Shown here piece after piece: positions 31,548 to 40,730 of a stretch of DNA of 64,000 bases (positions are counted from its first letter, which is position 1; each line of letters begins with the position of its first letter). The notes below the pieces were generated by a model. It was not told where the DNA came from, made no database searches, and saw nothing but the letters and a program-made list of their open reading frames with translations. Where the stretch lies: contig CATOSK010000006.1 of the NCBI GenBank assembly GCA_951812535.1, positions 186,001 to 250,000 of the forward strand, written 5' to 3'. The stretch is from an uncultured Dehalococcoidia bacterium. GTDB taxonomy: Bacteria > Chloroflexota > Dehalococcoidia > Lucifugimonadales > UBA3495. The position numbers and the translations under genes are program-made.

Positions 31548-31850
31548 ATGCCCGGAGCAGAGTTCGGAAAAGTCGAAGTCGATATCGTCTACTGCGTACC
31601 TTGAGGGTACCACGCAGTCGCCATGTGGCTGGCGACAGAGATCTGGCGCTCCCAGGAATCGGGAGACGTCGCCATCAAGCTCACCCCCGCCGGGGGCGGC
31701 AGGCTCGAGGTTAATCTCGACGGCGAGAAGATCTTCGACGTCAAGGAAGAGGGCGGGGTGCACCCCAACCTCTCCAAGGCCAACGAGCTCAAGATGGTCA
31801 TCGCCGACAAGGTCTTCGAAGTCGAAGAGGCCATCGCCGCCGGCAACTAG
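31548..31850 (+). CDS. SelW/SelT/Rdx-family selenoprotein; UGA at 31602-31604 read as Sec
   Basis: GAGGAG RBS then MPGAEFGKVEVDIVYCVP(U)GYHAVAMWLATEIWRSQESGDVAIKLTPAGGGRLEVNLDGEKIFDVKEEGGVHPNLSKANELKMVIADKVFEVEEAIAAGN; CxxU motif at the position of the Rdx redox motif; 7-bp stem GTCGCCA/TGGCGAC with loop TGTGGC 12 nt after the UGA. Confidence 0.85.
31617..31636 (+). promoter_or_regulatory. bacterial SECIS-like stem-loop
   Basis: GTCGCCA-TGTGGC-TGGCGAC; apical loop starts 19 nt after UGA and has G in its first two bases, consistent with the published bacterial SECIS pattern. Confidence 0.6.
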
Positions 31851-31974
31851 CCGCCCGGTCCGGCGCACCGCAACGCCGTTTCATATCAGCAGCCCGGGCC
31901 GCCGCGTCTGGGCTGTATATTTTTGGCAACTCTGGACCGCTCCCCACAGCGGTCTGCACCTGGAGCTGGAACCT

Positions 31975-32675
31975 TGGCTAATCCTGAACACCTGAAGCTG
32001 GTCCAACAGGGACCCGAAGCCTTTGCCCTTTGGCGCAAGGAAAACCTGACCGCCGAGCTGGACCTCGAAGGCGCTGACCTGTCCGGCATCAACCTGGCGG
32101 GCGCGCGCATCCGCAACGCCAACCTGCGGGGAGCCAATCTCGCCCAGGCCCGCCTCTTCCGCGCCAGCCTGGCCAAGGCCAACCTGGAGGACGCCGATCT
32201 CACCGGCGCTGACCTCGGCCGCGCCAGCCTCGCCGACACCAACTGCCGGGGGGCCAATTTCACCAACGTTAACCTATACTGGGCCGACTTCCGGGGTGCC
32301 AGGCTCGAGGGAGCGGTGTTCCGCCACTCCCGGGCCATGCGCACATCCTTCTTCAACGCCGACCTGGCCGGAATCGACGCCAGCCAGGCTACCATGATCG
32401 AGGTCGACCTCCGCAACACCAACTGCACCGGCGCCAACTTCTCCTCCGCCAACATGAACGGCGCCGACATCAGCCGCGCCGTCCTCGAAGGCGCCGACTT
32501 CACCAAGGCCATGATCCGGGACTCCATGTGGATCATGACCGACATGCGCCACGCCAACTTCGACATGGCCAGCCTTCACCGCTCCGACCTCAGCATGGCC
32601 AAGTACGACAGCACCACCCGCTTCCCCGACAACTTCGATCCCCTCAACACCGGCCCCAAGGACGCCGTCGACTAG
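31975..32675 (+). CDS. pentapeptide repeat protein
   Basis: Repeated A(D/N)LXX units: LEGADLSGINLAGARIRNANLRGANLAQARLFRASLAKANLEDADLTGADLGRASL. Confidence 0.9.
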
Positions 32676-33903
32676 TAGTGAGTCAAAACAGAGATGTCAG
32701 GTATGGCGATAGCAGGAGGGAGGTGGTAGCGTTATAAGGGAAGCGGCGTAAGTGTAGTGGGAGGTGTGGGGTTCATGGTGCAGAAGAAGTATGAGGTTAG
32801 GCTCTCGCCGGAGGAGAGGAAGCATCTGCGGAAGGTGGTCCGGTCGGGACGGAGTTCGGCCCAGGCAATCACCCGGGCCCGCATTCTGCTGAAGGTGGAC
32901 GAGGGCTGGACGGCCGCTCAGGTGGCAACGGCCCTGGACATCTCGGAGCGGACGGTAATACGAGCCAGGAAGCGGTACGCGCAGGAGGGGTTGGAGGAGA
33001 CGTTGCATCGGCGCAACCAGGTGAACCGGTACCGGAAGCTGGACGAACGTGGGGAAGCTCATCTCATTGCTTTGGCCTGCAGCCCAGCCCCAGAGGGCCA
33101 CGACCACTGGACCCTGCGGCTGCTGGCGGGGAAGACGGTGGAACTGGGATTGGTGGAATCCCTGTCCCACGAGACGGTGCGGCTGCACCTGAAAAAAACG
33201 AACTCAAGCCGTGGCGGAAGCAGCAGTGGTGCATACCTGCGGTGAGCGCCGACTTCGTGGCCCACATGGAGGACGTGCTGGATCTGTACGCCGAACCCTA
33301 CGACCCAGCCAGGCCGGTGGTCTGCTTCGACGAGAGTTCCACTCAGTTGCTGGCTGAGACCAAGGAGCCCCTGCCAGCAGGGCCTGGGCGTCCCAGGCGC
33401 CAGGACTACGAGTACGTGAGGGGCGGTACTCGCAACCTGTTCCTCGCCTGTGAACCCAAGGCGGGCTGGCGCCACGTGGCTATCACCCAGCGGCGTACCA
33501 TGCAGGACTTCGCTCACCGGATGCGCTGGCTGGTGGACCAGGCCTACCCCGACGTCCCAGTGGTCCGAGTGATTCTGGACAATTTGAACACGCATCGGAC
33601 GGCGTCGCTGTATGAGACCTTCCCGCCAGCGGAGGCTCGGCGCATCGCCCAGCGGTTGGAGTTCCACCACACACCCAAGCACGGGAGTTGGCTCAATATG
33701 GCGGAGATGGAGTTCAGCGTCCTGGCCCGGGCCTGCCTGCGGGGACGCAACGGCGACGAGGACAGCCTGGGGAAAGCCGTGAACGCCAACGTGTCGGAGC
33801 GCAACGCCGCGGCGGCCCCCATTAACTGGCGATTTACCACCAGGGAGGCCAGAACCAAACTCCGCAGATTATATCCTGACACTACTGCTTTGACTGAACA
33901 CTA
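32676..33903 (+). mobile_element. IS630-family element, two-ORF transposase (32757..33245, 33242..33904)
   Basis: N-terminal winged helix RARILLKVDEGWTAAQVATALDISERTVIRARKRYAQEGLEETLHRR; DDE part VVCFDESSTQLLAE...VRVILDNLNTHRTASLYE...HHTPKHGSWLNMAEMEFSVLAR; ends TAGTG...CACTA with TA target; frames join at an A7 run (CTGAAAAAAACG). Confidence 0.92.
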
Positions 33904-34222
33904 GGCCGCATCGTCAGAATGGCAAGATAATGGCAGATTTCTGGGTAGCGGGTGATTGTGTGGGGCTGGGACATGGCAGCAGCGCACCGGCGTCACGAGA
34001 TTTCGGACCAGGTTTGGGAACGATTGCGGACCGCACCCAGGCTCCTTCATTGCTTGCTGATATCGATTGCTGATGTCGCAACCGAATATCCGCTGGCGGA
34101 CCGAGGCCGCGACGCCGGTGCCATAGTGGCTGAAGCCCAGGCTCGGGGGATGGAGCCAGTGATACCACCGAGAAGCCACCGCGCGGTGGCCACTGTCATG
34201 GTTAGCTGGTCATATGCGGTGC
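33904..34222 (+). repeat. internally deleted IS5-family derivative
   Basis: MAAAHRRHEISDQVWERLRTA (start of IS5 transposase, cf. MKAAHRRHDMSDAVWERLRPH at 19367) is followed directly by LADRGRDAGAIVAEAQARGMEPVIPPRSHR (downstream part); middle missing. Confidence 0.6.
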
Positions 34223-35379
34223 CTACGCAGCTCCGAGAGCGCCACTGGCGGTCCGCCCCAGGCGACGCCGCGGAAGATAGTGACGAACGCGGAGCGCCAT
34301 AAAGCGTAAATCATCGCCAGCGCAGCAGGGGGAACCAGGAGCCCGGACCACCATGGGTGCCGGATCTGACAGGCGACTAAAACGCCGTTCGCCAGCGCAA
34401 CTGCCGCCGCGGCCCCGAAGAGAGCCGCGGGCCAGGCACCGCCCACCATCGCCATCGTCGGTGCCAGGATGAAAGGAACAATCATCAGCCACAGCATGAG
34501 AACCGTGTAGCTCCCTGCTTTTACGAGACTGTAGTCCATTGATGCGAAGAAGTTCTTTTCCATGCCTCTTACGAGGCCGTGAAAGGTGCTGTACCATTCG
34601 AAGTCAACCAGTGCTTCTCCCCGGACGACTTCCGATCTCATGCCTCTTCGCTTGACCAGCTTCGCAATCTGGGCGTCTTCATCTGGCCGGAGGGCCACGC
34701 TACGGTGCCCCCCAATGGCGTGATAGGAGCGGGCGAGAAACATATTGAATGGGCCAACTCCAAAGTAGGCGGAGCTTTTGGGGTCCCTCGCCTTCCAGGG
34801 TGGCAGGAAAAGGTTCACCGTGGTTGCGAATACCACTATGCAGCTCCGGAGAAGGGGGCCTGAGACCGCGATTCGCGTCGAAAGGGTCAGGTGGTCCAGC
34901 CCATCCCGCACCAGATGGCGTACGGCGTATTCCACGGCGTGCGGTGCGAAAATCACGTCGCCATCCGTGAACAGCAGCACTTCCCCCGTTGCCGCTTTGG
35001 CGGCTTGGTAGGAGGCATGGTTCTTGCCGAACCATCCCGGGGGCAGCTCCTGTATGTGTATCGTCCTGATCCGGCCGTCCGTGGCCCGCAGCCGCTCCAC
35101 GATTTCGCCGGTGCGGTCATCGGAGCGATCGTTGACATACACGATTTCATAGTCTGGGTAATCCAACCTCATCAACGACCGCAGTGCCTCCTCCGCCTTC
35201 CGCTCCTCGTTCTTTGCCGTCACGACGATGGAAACGCGGGGCTGCGGACGGTCGGCCGGCTCCGGCTTTCCCAATTCAGTCAGGTCCCGCATCTGCCGGA
35301 TGCCGTTGAGCATATGCGCCAGTATCAGGACCCACATGATGAGGGCCAACCCCGAAATGACGACGGAAAAAATCTCCAT
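34210..35379 (-). CDS. family 2 glycosyltransferase, membrane-associated
   Basis: PRVSIVVTAKNEERKAEEALRSLMRLDYPDYEIVYVNDRSDDRTGEI; C-terminal TM segments. Confidence 0.9.
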   Translation of the reverse strand: MEIFSVVISGLALIMWVLILAHMLNGIRQMRDLTELGKPEPADRPQPRVSIVVTAKNEERKAEEALRSLMRLDYPDYEIVYVNDRSDDRTGEIVERLRATDGRIRTIHIQELPPGWFGKNHASYQAAKAATGEVLLFTDGDVIFAPHAVEYAVRHLVRDGLDHLTLSTRIAVSGPLLRSCIVVFATTVNLFLPPWKARDPKSSAYFGVGPFNMFLARSYHAIGGHRSVALRPDEDAQIAKLVKRRGMRSEVVRGEALVDFEWYSTFHGLVRGMEKNFFASMDYSLVKAGSYTVLMLWLMIVPFILAPTMAMVGGAWPAALFGAAAAVALANGVLVACQIRHPWWSGLLVPPAALAMIYALWRSAFVTIFRGVAWGGPPVALSELRRHRI

Positions 35380-35432
35380 ATCCTGCCATCACCCTTTGAT
35401 TTTGACGACAGCCCCCAGGCCGCATCCGCCAG

Positions 35433-36209
35433 TCAGGGAGAGTTCTCTCCCGCCCCCGGCCCCCATGTTCTCCCGAAGTCGGCGCGGGCCGCCAGTTGCC
35501 CCGTGAACGTGGTGGCGTCCTGCAGGGCCAGGAACACCGCGCACGGGCCCACGACACTCGGGTCCACCCTTACATGCCAGTCCCGTTGCGCCCATGGGAT
35601 AGCCGCCGAACCCTCGCTCCGCAGTGCCCCGGGACTCAGGATGTTGACCGCAATGTTGTACTCGCGCACTTCATCGGCCAAGCACAGGCTGAACATGTGA
35701 ACCGCCGCTTTGCTCGCGCTGTACAGCACTCCCCCTCCCTGGTTGGGATCAGTAGCCATCCTCGAACCCAGGTTGATGATGCTGCCCCGCCGCTGCTCCA
35801 TCATTATCGGCAGCACTGCCCGGCAGCAGAGGTATGGACCGGTCGCGTTCACCTTCATGATCTGTTCCCACCGTGCCGGGTCAATCTCCAGGATCGACTC
35901 CCCCAGCACCATGGCTCCCGCGTTGTTGAACAGCACGTCGATCCGGCCGTAACGTTCCGTCGCCTCCCGGACCATCTCGTTGACCTCGGACTCGACAGTC
36001 ACATCGCAGTCCACCGCCAGCACCTCCCCGCCGTCTTCCCGGATAGCCTCGGCCGTCTCTTCCAGTGTCCCCGGAAGTCCGGTCGGCGATTGCCCACGGG
36101 CGCAGATGACCACCCTGGCCCCTGCCCGGGCGTACTCCCTGGCTATCGCCCGCCCCAGTCCCCGGCTGGCCCCGGTGACGATCGCCACCATTCCGTCCAT
36201 CTGCCCCAT
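35433..36209 (-). CDS. SDR family oxidoreductase
   Basis: MVAIVTGASRGLGRAIAREYARAGARVVICARG; NNAGAM; YSASKAAVHMFS. Confidence 0.93.
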   Translation of the reverse strand: MGQMDGMVAIVTGASRGLGRAIAREYARAGARVVICARGQSPTGLPGTLEETAEAIREDGGEVLAVDCDVTVESEVNEMVREATERYGRIDVLFNNAGAMVLGESILEIDPARWEQIMKVNATGPYLCCRAVLPIMMEQRRGSIINLGSRMATDPNQGGGVLYSASKAAVHMFSLCLADEVREYNIAVNILSPGALRSEGSAAIPWAQRDWHVRVDPSVVGPCAVFLALQDATTFTGQLAARADFGRTWGPGAGENSP

Positions 36210-36221
36210 CAGACTGCCTGC

Positions 36222-36686
36222 CTAAACGAACTGGGCTTTGACCCACCCTTCGTCGAAGGGAGTCCAGAAGTGGGACGTCAGCTTCAGGTGTCTGAACATC
36301 CACCCGCCATTCACCCGTACATACTCCTCGTCGTATCTCGCCGAGCCCCATACCGCCCGGTCGCCCTCCGAGTAGGTGCACGGCTGAAACAGGTACCAGG
36401 TGCCGGTGGCCGTGTCCCCATCCACTTCGATGATCGGGTTCATTACCATGTGGACCGCAAACGGCAGTCTTCGCGAAGCGTTGACGAAGAACTCGCGAAT
36501 CGCCTCCCGCCCTTCCGCCTTCCCCCGGATGCCTCCGTCCCACACCCCATCTTCCACGAACAGGCTGGCAATCTTGTCCGCATCATAGTTGTCGTCGCAG
36601 TAGCCGCAGTAACGCGCCTTCAGGCGCTTGATCTCCTCAACGTCCTCCAGGACTCGCAGCCTGCGTTCGATGTCTTCCAGGCTCAT
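36222..36686 (-). CDS. nuclear transport factor 2/SnoaL-like domain protein
   Basis: 154 aa; IKRLKARYCGYCDDNYDADKIASLFVEDGVWDGG; typical of SnoaL_4. Confidence 0.8.
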   Translation of the reverse strand: MSLEDIERRLRVLEDVEEIKRLKARYCGYCDDNYDADKIASLFVEDGVWDGGIRGKAEGREAIREFFVNASRRLPFAVHMVMNPIIEVDGDTATGTWYLFQPCTYSEGDRAVWGSARYDEEYVRVNGGWMFRHLKLTSHFWTPFDEGWVKAQFV

Positions 36687-36915
36687 CGGCTTCTTTCCTC
36701 CCGTAGCGCCCTGTTATCGTTGGTCCGGGCGACCTGCCCATCGTCCATTTCTGACTTTCGGCATTTCGCGATGTCCGATTCTACCTGCGGCTCCGTCCGT
36801 AGGAAAGCCGGCTTGACGGAAAGTCGCCTTTTCGCTCCCCTTTCCCGCCCCACCGGCAGAACGAACCCGGCCTCCGTGTTAAAATCCCTCCGTACCTTGC
36901 TTTCAGGAGAACCCG

Positions 36916-37953
36916 GTGACAGTTCTGCAAGTCGTCGCCAACCAGGCCGGAGCGGGCAAGACCTGTCTCATCGCCGGCCTCCTCCGCCACATCGCCGCAT
37001 CCGGCCGGACCGCCGGATACTGCAAGCCCTTCTCCGTCAGCCCCGCGTCCGACCCCGACGCGGTCTATCTCGCGTCCCTCCTGTCCGAAGCCGCGACGGA
37101 AGACGCTGTCCCCCCCGGCGTTCCTGCTCCCCTGCCGTACCCCGCCGCGACAGCCTTGTCGGAGCAGGAAACACAAGCAGTCAGGGACAACATTCAGGCC
37201 GTCGCTTCCGCCGTTGACCATGTCTTGCTGGAAAGCCCGGACCTCCTGACTGGACAGGGTTCCCTCTCGTCCCTCCCGTACCAATTGTCCGCTGCCATCG
37301 CCTCGAAAATCATCCTCCTCGTCCGCTGGCAACCGGGCCTTGGCGTCGCCGCGGTGGAGGAATGGACCGAAGGCTGGCGGGACCGGCTGGCCGGCATAGT
37401 GTTCAACCACTGCCCCATCTACCGCGCCCACGATCTGGAACAAGACCTCGCCTCCCCCCTCCGGGAGGCGGGCTTTCCCGTCTGGGGGACCATTACCGAA
37501 GACCGGGCCATGCTGTCGGTGACGGTCCGGCAGATCGCCGCCCATCTGCAGGGCCGGTGGGTGCAGGAACCCGAAAACGTCGACGCCCCCGTGGACCACT
37601 TCCTCATCGGGGGCAACATCATGGACTCCGGGCCCAACTACTTCGGCCGCTACTCCGCCCAGGCGGTCATCACCCGCGCCGAGCGCCCCGACATTCAGCT
37701 TGCCAGCCTCGAATGTGATACCCGGTGCCTGGTCCTCACCGGAGGCGGAGAGCCTACTGAATACATCCGCGTCGAAGCCGGCAAGCGCGGCGTGCCGTTG
37801 ATTTCCGTCCCAACCGATACCATGACCACCGCCGAGGCCCTTGACGGTATCCTGGGCCTCTCACTCCCCCACACATCCGCCAAAGCCGGACGGTTCTCCT
37901 ATCTCATGGAGCAGCACCTGGACCTGCCCGCCGCTTTGGCCTCCCTGGGCTGA
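36916..37953 (+). CDS. DRTGG/phosphotransacetylase-N-like (BioD-like P-loop) protein
   Basis: VVANQAGAGKTCLIAGLLRHIAASGRTAGYCKPF; later LTGGGEPTEYIRVEAGKRGVPLISVPTDTMTTAEALDGI. Confidence 0.75.
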   Translation: MTVLQVVANQAGAGKTCLIAGLLRHIAASGRTAGYCKPFSVSPASDPDAVYLASLLSEAATEDAVPPGVPAPLPYPAATALSEQETQAVRDNIQAVASAVDHVLLESPDLLTGQGSLSSLPYQLSAAIASKIILLVRWQPGLGVAAVEEWTEGWRDRLAGIVFNHCPIYRAHDLEQDLASPLREAGFPVWGTITEDRAMLSVTVRQIAAHLQGRWVQEPENVDAPVDHFLIGGNIMDSGPNYFGRYSAQAVITRAERPDIQLASLECDTRCLVLTGGGEPTEYIRVEAGKRGVPLISVPTDTMTTAEALDGILGLSLPHTSAKAGRFSYLMEQHLDLPAALASLG

Positions 37954-37977
37954 CCCTTCCGGCGCTGGAAAAGCGAA

Positions 37978-37996
37978 CCCCGGCGTCGTGCCGGGG
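37978..37996. terminator. intergenic hairpin between convergent genes
   Basis: CCCCGGC-GTCGT-GCCGGGG between the ends of 36916..37953 (+) and 38008..38295 (-). Confidence 0.5.
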
Positions 37997-38007
37997 CTGG
38001 GGTTTCC

Positions 38008-38295
38008 CTACTCTGCCACCTCGAACCGCTCCGATTCCGGTGGCTGCGACCACAATTCCTCCGCTCCGGCCATGGCCGCTGCCCGCTCCGGGCTGGCCCG
38101 CCATGCGTCGTATATCTCGTTGCTTTCCCACGTCACCAGGGTAGTGATCTTCGTCGGATCGCTCAGGGAATAGAGCGTCTCCCTGCTGCCGAACCCTGGC
38201 GCCCTGCTCTGGGCCAGCCCGTTGCCGTCCAGCAGCTTGCGCGCATCCTCCACCCGGTCTTCCTTGGCCCAATGGTGAGTCAAAACCCCTATCAT
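38008..38295 (-). CDS. antibiotic biosynthesis monooxygenase-like (dimeric alpha-beta barrel) protein
   Basis: 95 aa; VLTHHWAKEDRVEDARKLLDG...ITTLVTWESNEIYDAWRASPERAA. Confidence 0.55.
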   Translation of the reverse strand: MIGVLTHHWAKEDRVEDARKLLDGNGLAQSRAPGFGSRETLYSLSDPTKITTLVTWESNEIYDAWRASPERAAAMAGAEELWSQPPESERFEVAE

Positions 38296-38400
38296 AACGC
38301 CGATCGCTCCTGTCTAACTCTTGTCGTCCCGCACCGTCCGTGATGACCTCCCCGCAGCCTTGCCCGTTCGACCGGAAACGCATCCGGCGCATCGGCCGCG

Positions 38401-39774
38401 TCAGTCTTCCGCTGCCTCCGCTGTTGCCGGTGCTGTCGCCGTGGCCGTACCCTCTTCCAGTTCCCCGCGCACACCGCTGCCGCCCTTTTCAAACAGCTGC
38501 ACCAGGATCACCGGCGCGATCAGGGTAGTGATCACCGTCATCATGATGCTGACCCCGAAAAGGTCTTGCCCGATGATGTGCTGCGACAGACCGATACCCG
38601 CGATGATCAGAGCCACCTCTCCCCGGGGCATCATCCCTATGCCCACCCGGGCGCTGCCCCGGAAGTTGAACCGCGTAGCGAATGCCGGCACTCCCGAACC
38701 AACCACCTTGGAAAATATTGCCAGCACCGACACGACCAGCCCGAACACCACCGCACCCTGCATCGAACCCACGTCTACCAGCATCCCCATCACCACGAAG
38801 AACACCGGCACCAGGAAGTCAATCACCCCGATCATCGACACCTCCGCCAGGTGTCCCATCCGGGTCGTCGACAGCGCCAGGCCAATGGAGAACGCTCCTA
38901 TGATGAACGCCAGCCCGAATATCTCCGACAGGCCGGCCGCCAGGAACCCCAGGGCCAGGGGGATCACCGTGATCGCCCCCGACGTCCGGAACTTGTCCAT
39001 GACCTTTTCCAGGTAGGGAGCTATCAGCAGCCCCACCCCCGTCAGGCCCAGCCAGAACCCGATGGCCTTGAAGCTGATCCACCCCAGGCTGGCCAGCGAG
39101 AACCCGCCCGCCGCGCTGATGCCGACCACCACCGTCAGGATCAGGATGCCCAGCACGTCGTCTACCACCGCCGCCGCAATGATCGTCACGCCTTCCGGCG
39201 CGTCCAGTCTGTTCAGGTCCGTCAGCACTCTCGCCGTGATTCCCACCGAGGTGGCCGTCAGGATCGACCCCATGAAAAGGGCTTCCGGCGACAGGAAACT
39301 GTCCGCGAAGCCGAACATGACCGTCGCCCCCGCTCCCAGCCCAAAGGGCAGCACCACCCCGCCAATCGCCACCGCCGTCGCCGGCCCCACGTACCGCAGG
39401 AACTGCCGCAGGTTGGTTTCCAGCCCGATGTGGAACAAGAGCACGATGGAGCCCAGCTGCGCCAGCGACCACAGTTCCACGCTCACCGGTATGGGGTTGA
39501 CGTCGGTGGCCAGGTTGGGGAAAATCGGCCCCCACCCGGGTATCGGCAGCGCTCCCAGCGCATACGGCCCGATCAACACTCCGATCCCCAGCTCCCCCAG
39601 CACCGATGGCAGCTTCAGGAACCGGACCGCCAGTTCTCCCGCCACCTTGGCCGCGGCGATGATGATGGAAAGCTGTATGAGCAGGCGGATGACGGCGTCC
39701 GAAAGCTCCCCGCCGCCCCCCGCGAGCGGCAGGGCGAGTAGCGGAATGGCGCCGAATAGGTGGTCGAGCATCAA
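38401..39774 (-). CDS. cation:proton antiporter (CPA2/Kef-type)
   Basis: 457 aa; LKLPSVLGELGIGVLIGPYALG; VLLFHIGLETNLRQFL; multiple TM segments. Confidence 0.92.
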   Translation of the reverse strand: MMLDHLFGAIPLLALPLAGGGGELSDAVIRLLIQLSIIIAAAKVAGELAVRFLKLPSVLGELGIGVLIGPYALGALPIPGWGPIFPNLATDVNPIPVSVELWSLAQLGSIVLLFHIGLETNLRQFLRYVGPATAVAIGGVVLPFGLGAGATVMFGFADSFLSPEALFMGSILTATSVGITARVLTDLNRLDAPEGVTIIAAAVVDDVLGILILTVVVGISAAGGFSLASLGWISFKAIGFWLGLTGVGLLIAPYLEKVMDKFRTSGAITVIPLALGFLAAGLSEIFGLAFIIGAFSIGLALSTTRMGHLAEVSMIGVIDFLVPVFFVVMGMLVDVGSMQGAVVFGLVVSVLAIFSKVVGSGVPAFATRFNFRGSARVGIGMMPRGEVALIIAGIGLSQHIIGQDLFGVSIMMTVITTLIAPVILVQLFEKGGSGVRGELEEGTATATAPATAEAAED

Positions 39775-39984
39775 ATAACCCCGGGGAATTGGCCTTGGGC
39801 AACGGCACGGATTATATCACCTGCCCCCGAACCCGCCCAAACATTCGATCGCGCTTATCCGGGCCGGAATAATCACCGCCCGAACCCTGTCCCTGGCTTC
39901 GAACCCTGTCCCTGGCTTCGAGGACTGTCTCGGAACGATCCCGGTTCCAGGTTCCAGGTTCCCGCTCTCCCCCTCGCCGCGCTG

Positions 39985-40722
39985 TCAGCCGGCCCGCGTG
40001 GCCAGGCCCGACAGCGGAGACTTCGCCGGAACCCCTGTACGCCGCGGGAACTCCCGGGGAGTCTGTGCTGCCTTCTCCACCACCACCAGGATGCGGTCGT
40101 CCGTCAACCCCGTCACCGGCACCCGGCGCACCGCCGGAACCCCGCCGCCCAGGATCGGCGAAACCCTGGCCCCTGCGGACAGTTCCTCGTCGATTCCCCC
40201 GTGCTTCCAGGCCACTGCATGGCCCCCGGTGCGGCAGAAGGGCAGGCAATATTCCAGGAGGGTCGGCAGCTTCGCCACTCCCCGCGCCAGCACCAGGTCG
40301 AAAGACTCCCTCAGGCTGGACTCATGGGCCAGTGCCTCCGCCCTTCCCGTGAGGACAGTGACGCCGGACAACCCCAGCGTCTCGACCACTCCTTCCAGGA
40401 ACCTCGTCTTCTTCCGCACCGAGTCCGCCAGGGTCAGTTCCACCGACGGGAACATGATCTTCACCGCCAGGCCCGGGAAGCCCGCCCCCGACCCCAGGTC
40501 CATTACCAACTTACCATGGATGGCGTCCGCGGCCACTACCGTTACCAGGGTTAATGAGTCCAGGTAGTGCTTGACCAGCACCTCTTCCCACGACGTAATC
40601 GCCGTCAGGTTGGCCCGCTCGTTGCCCGCGACCAGCTCTCGGAAAAGAACTCGGAACTGCTCCAGTTGGCCCTCGTCCCATGCGAGGCCCAGCTCCGCCA
40701 TCCCTTTAGTCAGAAGCTCCAC
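39985..40722 (-). CDS. rsmG: 16S rRNA (guanine527-N7)-methyltransferase
   Basis: NLTAITSWEEVLVKHYLDSL; VMDLGSGAGFPGLAVKIMFPSVELTLADSVRKKTRFLE. Confidence 0.95.
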   Translation of the reverse strand: MELLTKGMAELGLAWDEGQLEQFRVLFRELVAGNERANLTAITSWEEVLVKHYLDSLTLVTVVAADAIHGKLVMDLGSGAGFPGLAVKIMFPSVELTLADSVRKKTRFLEGVVETLGLSGVTVLTGRAEALAHESSLRESFDLVLARGVAKLPTLLEYCLPFCRTGGHAVAWKHGGIDEELSAGARVSPILGGGVPAVRRVPVTGLTDDRILVVVEKAAQTPREFPRRTGVPAKSPLSGLATRAG

Positions 40723-40730
40723 GGGAGCCC

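Noticed and set aside
39881-39975. Tandem cgaaccctgtccctggctt x2 and GTTCCAG x3 near the antiporter/rsmG interval
   Set aside because: Short, low-copy, intergenic; does not amount to a CRISPR or regulatory array.
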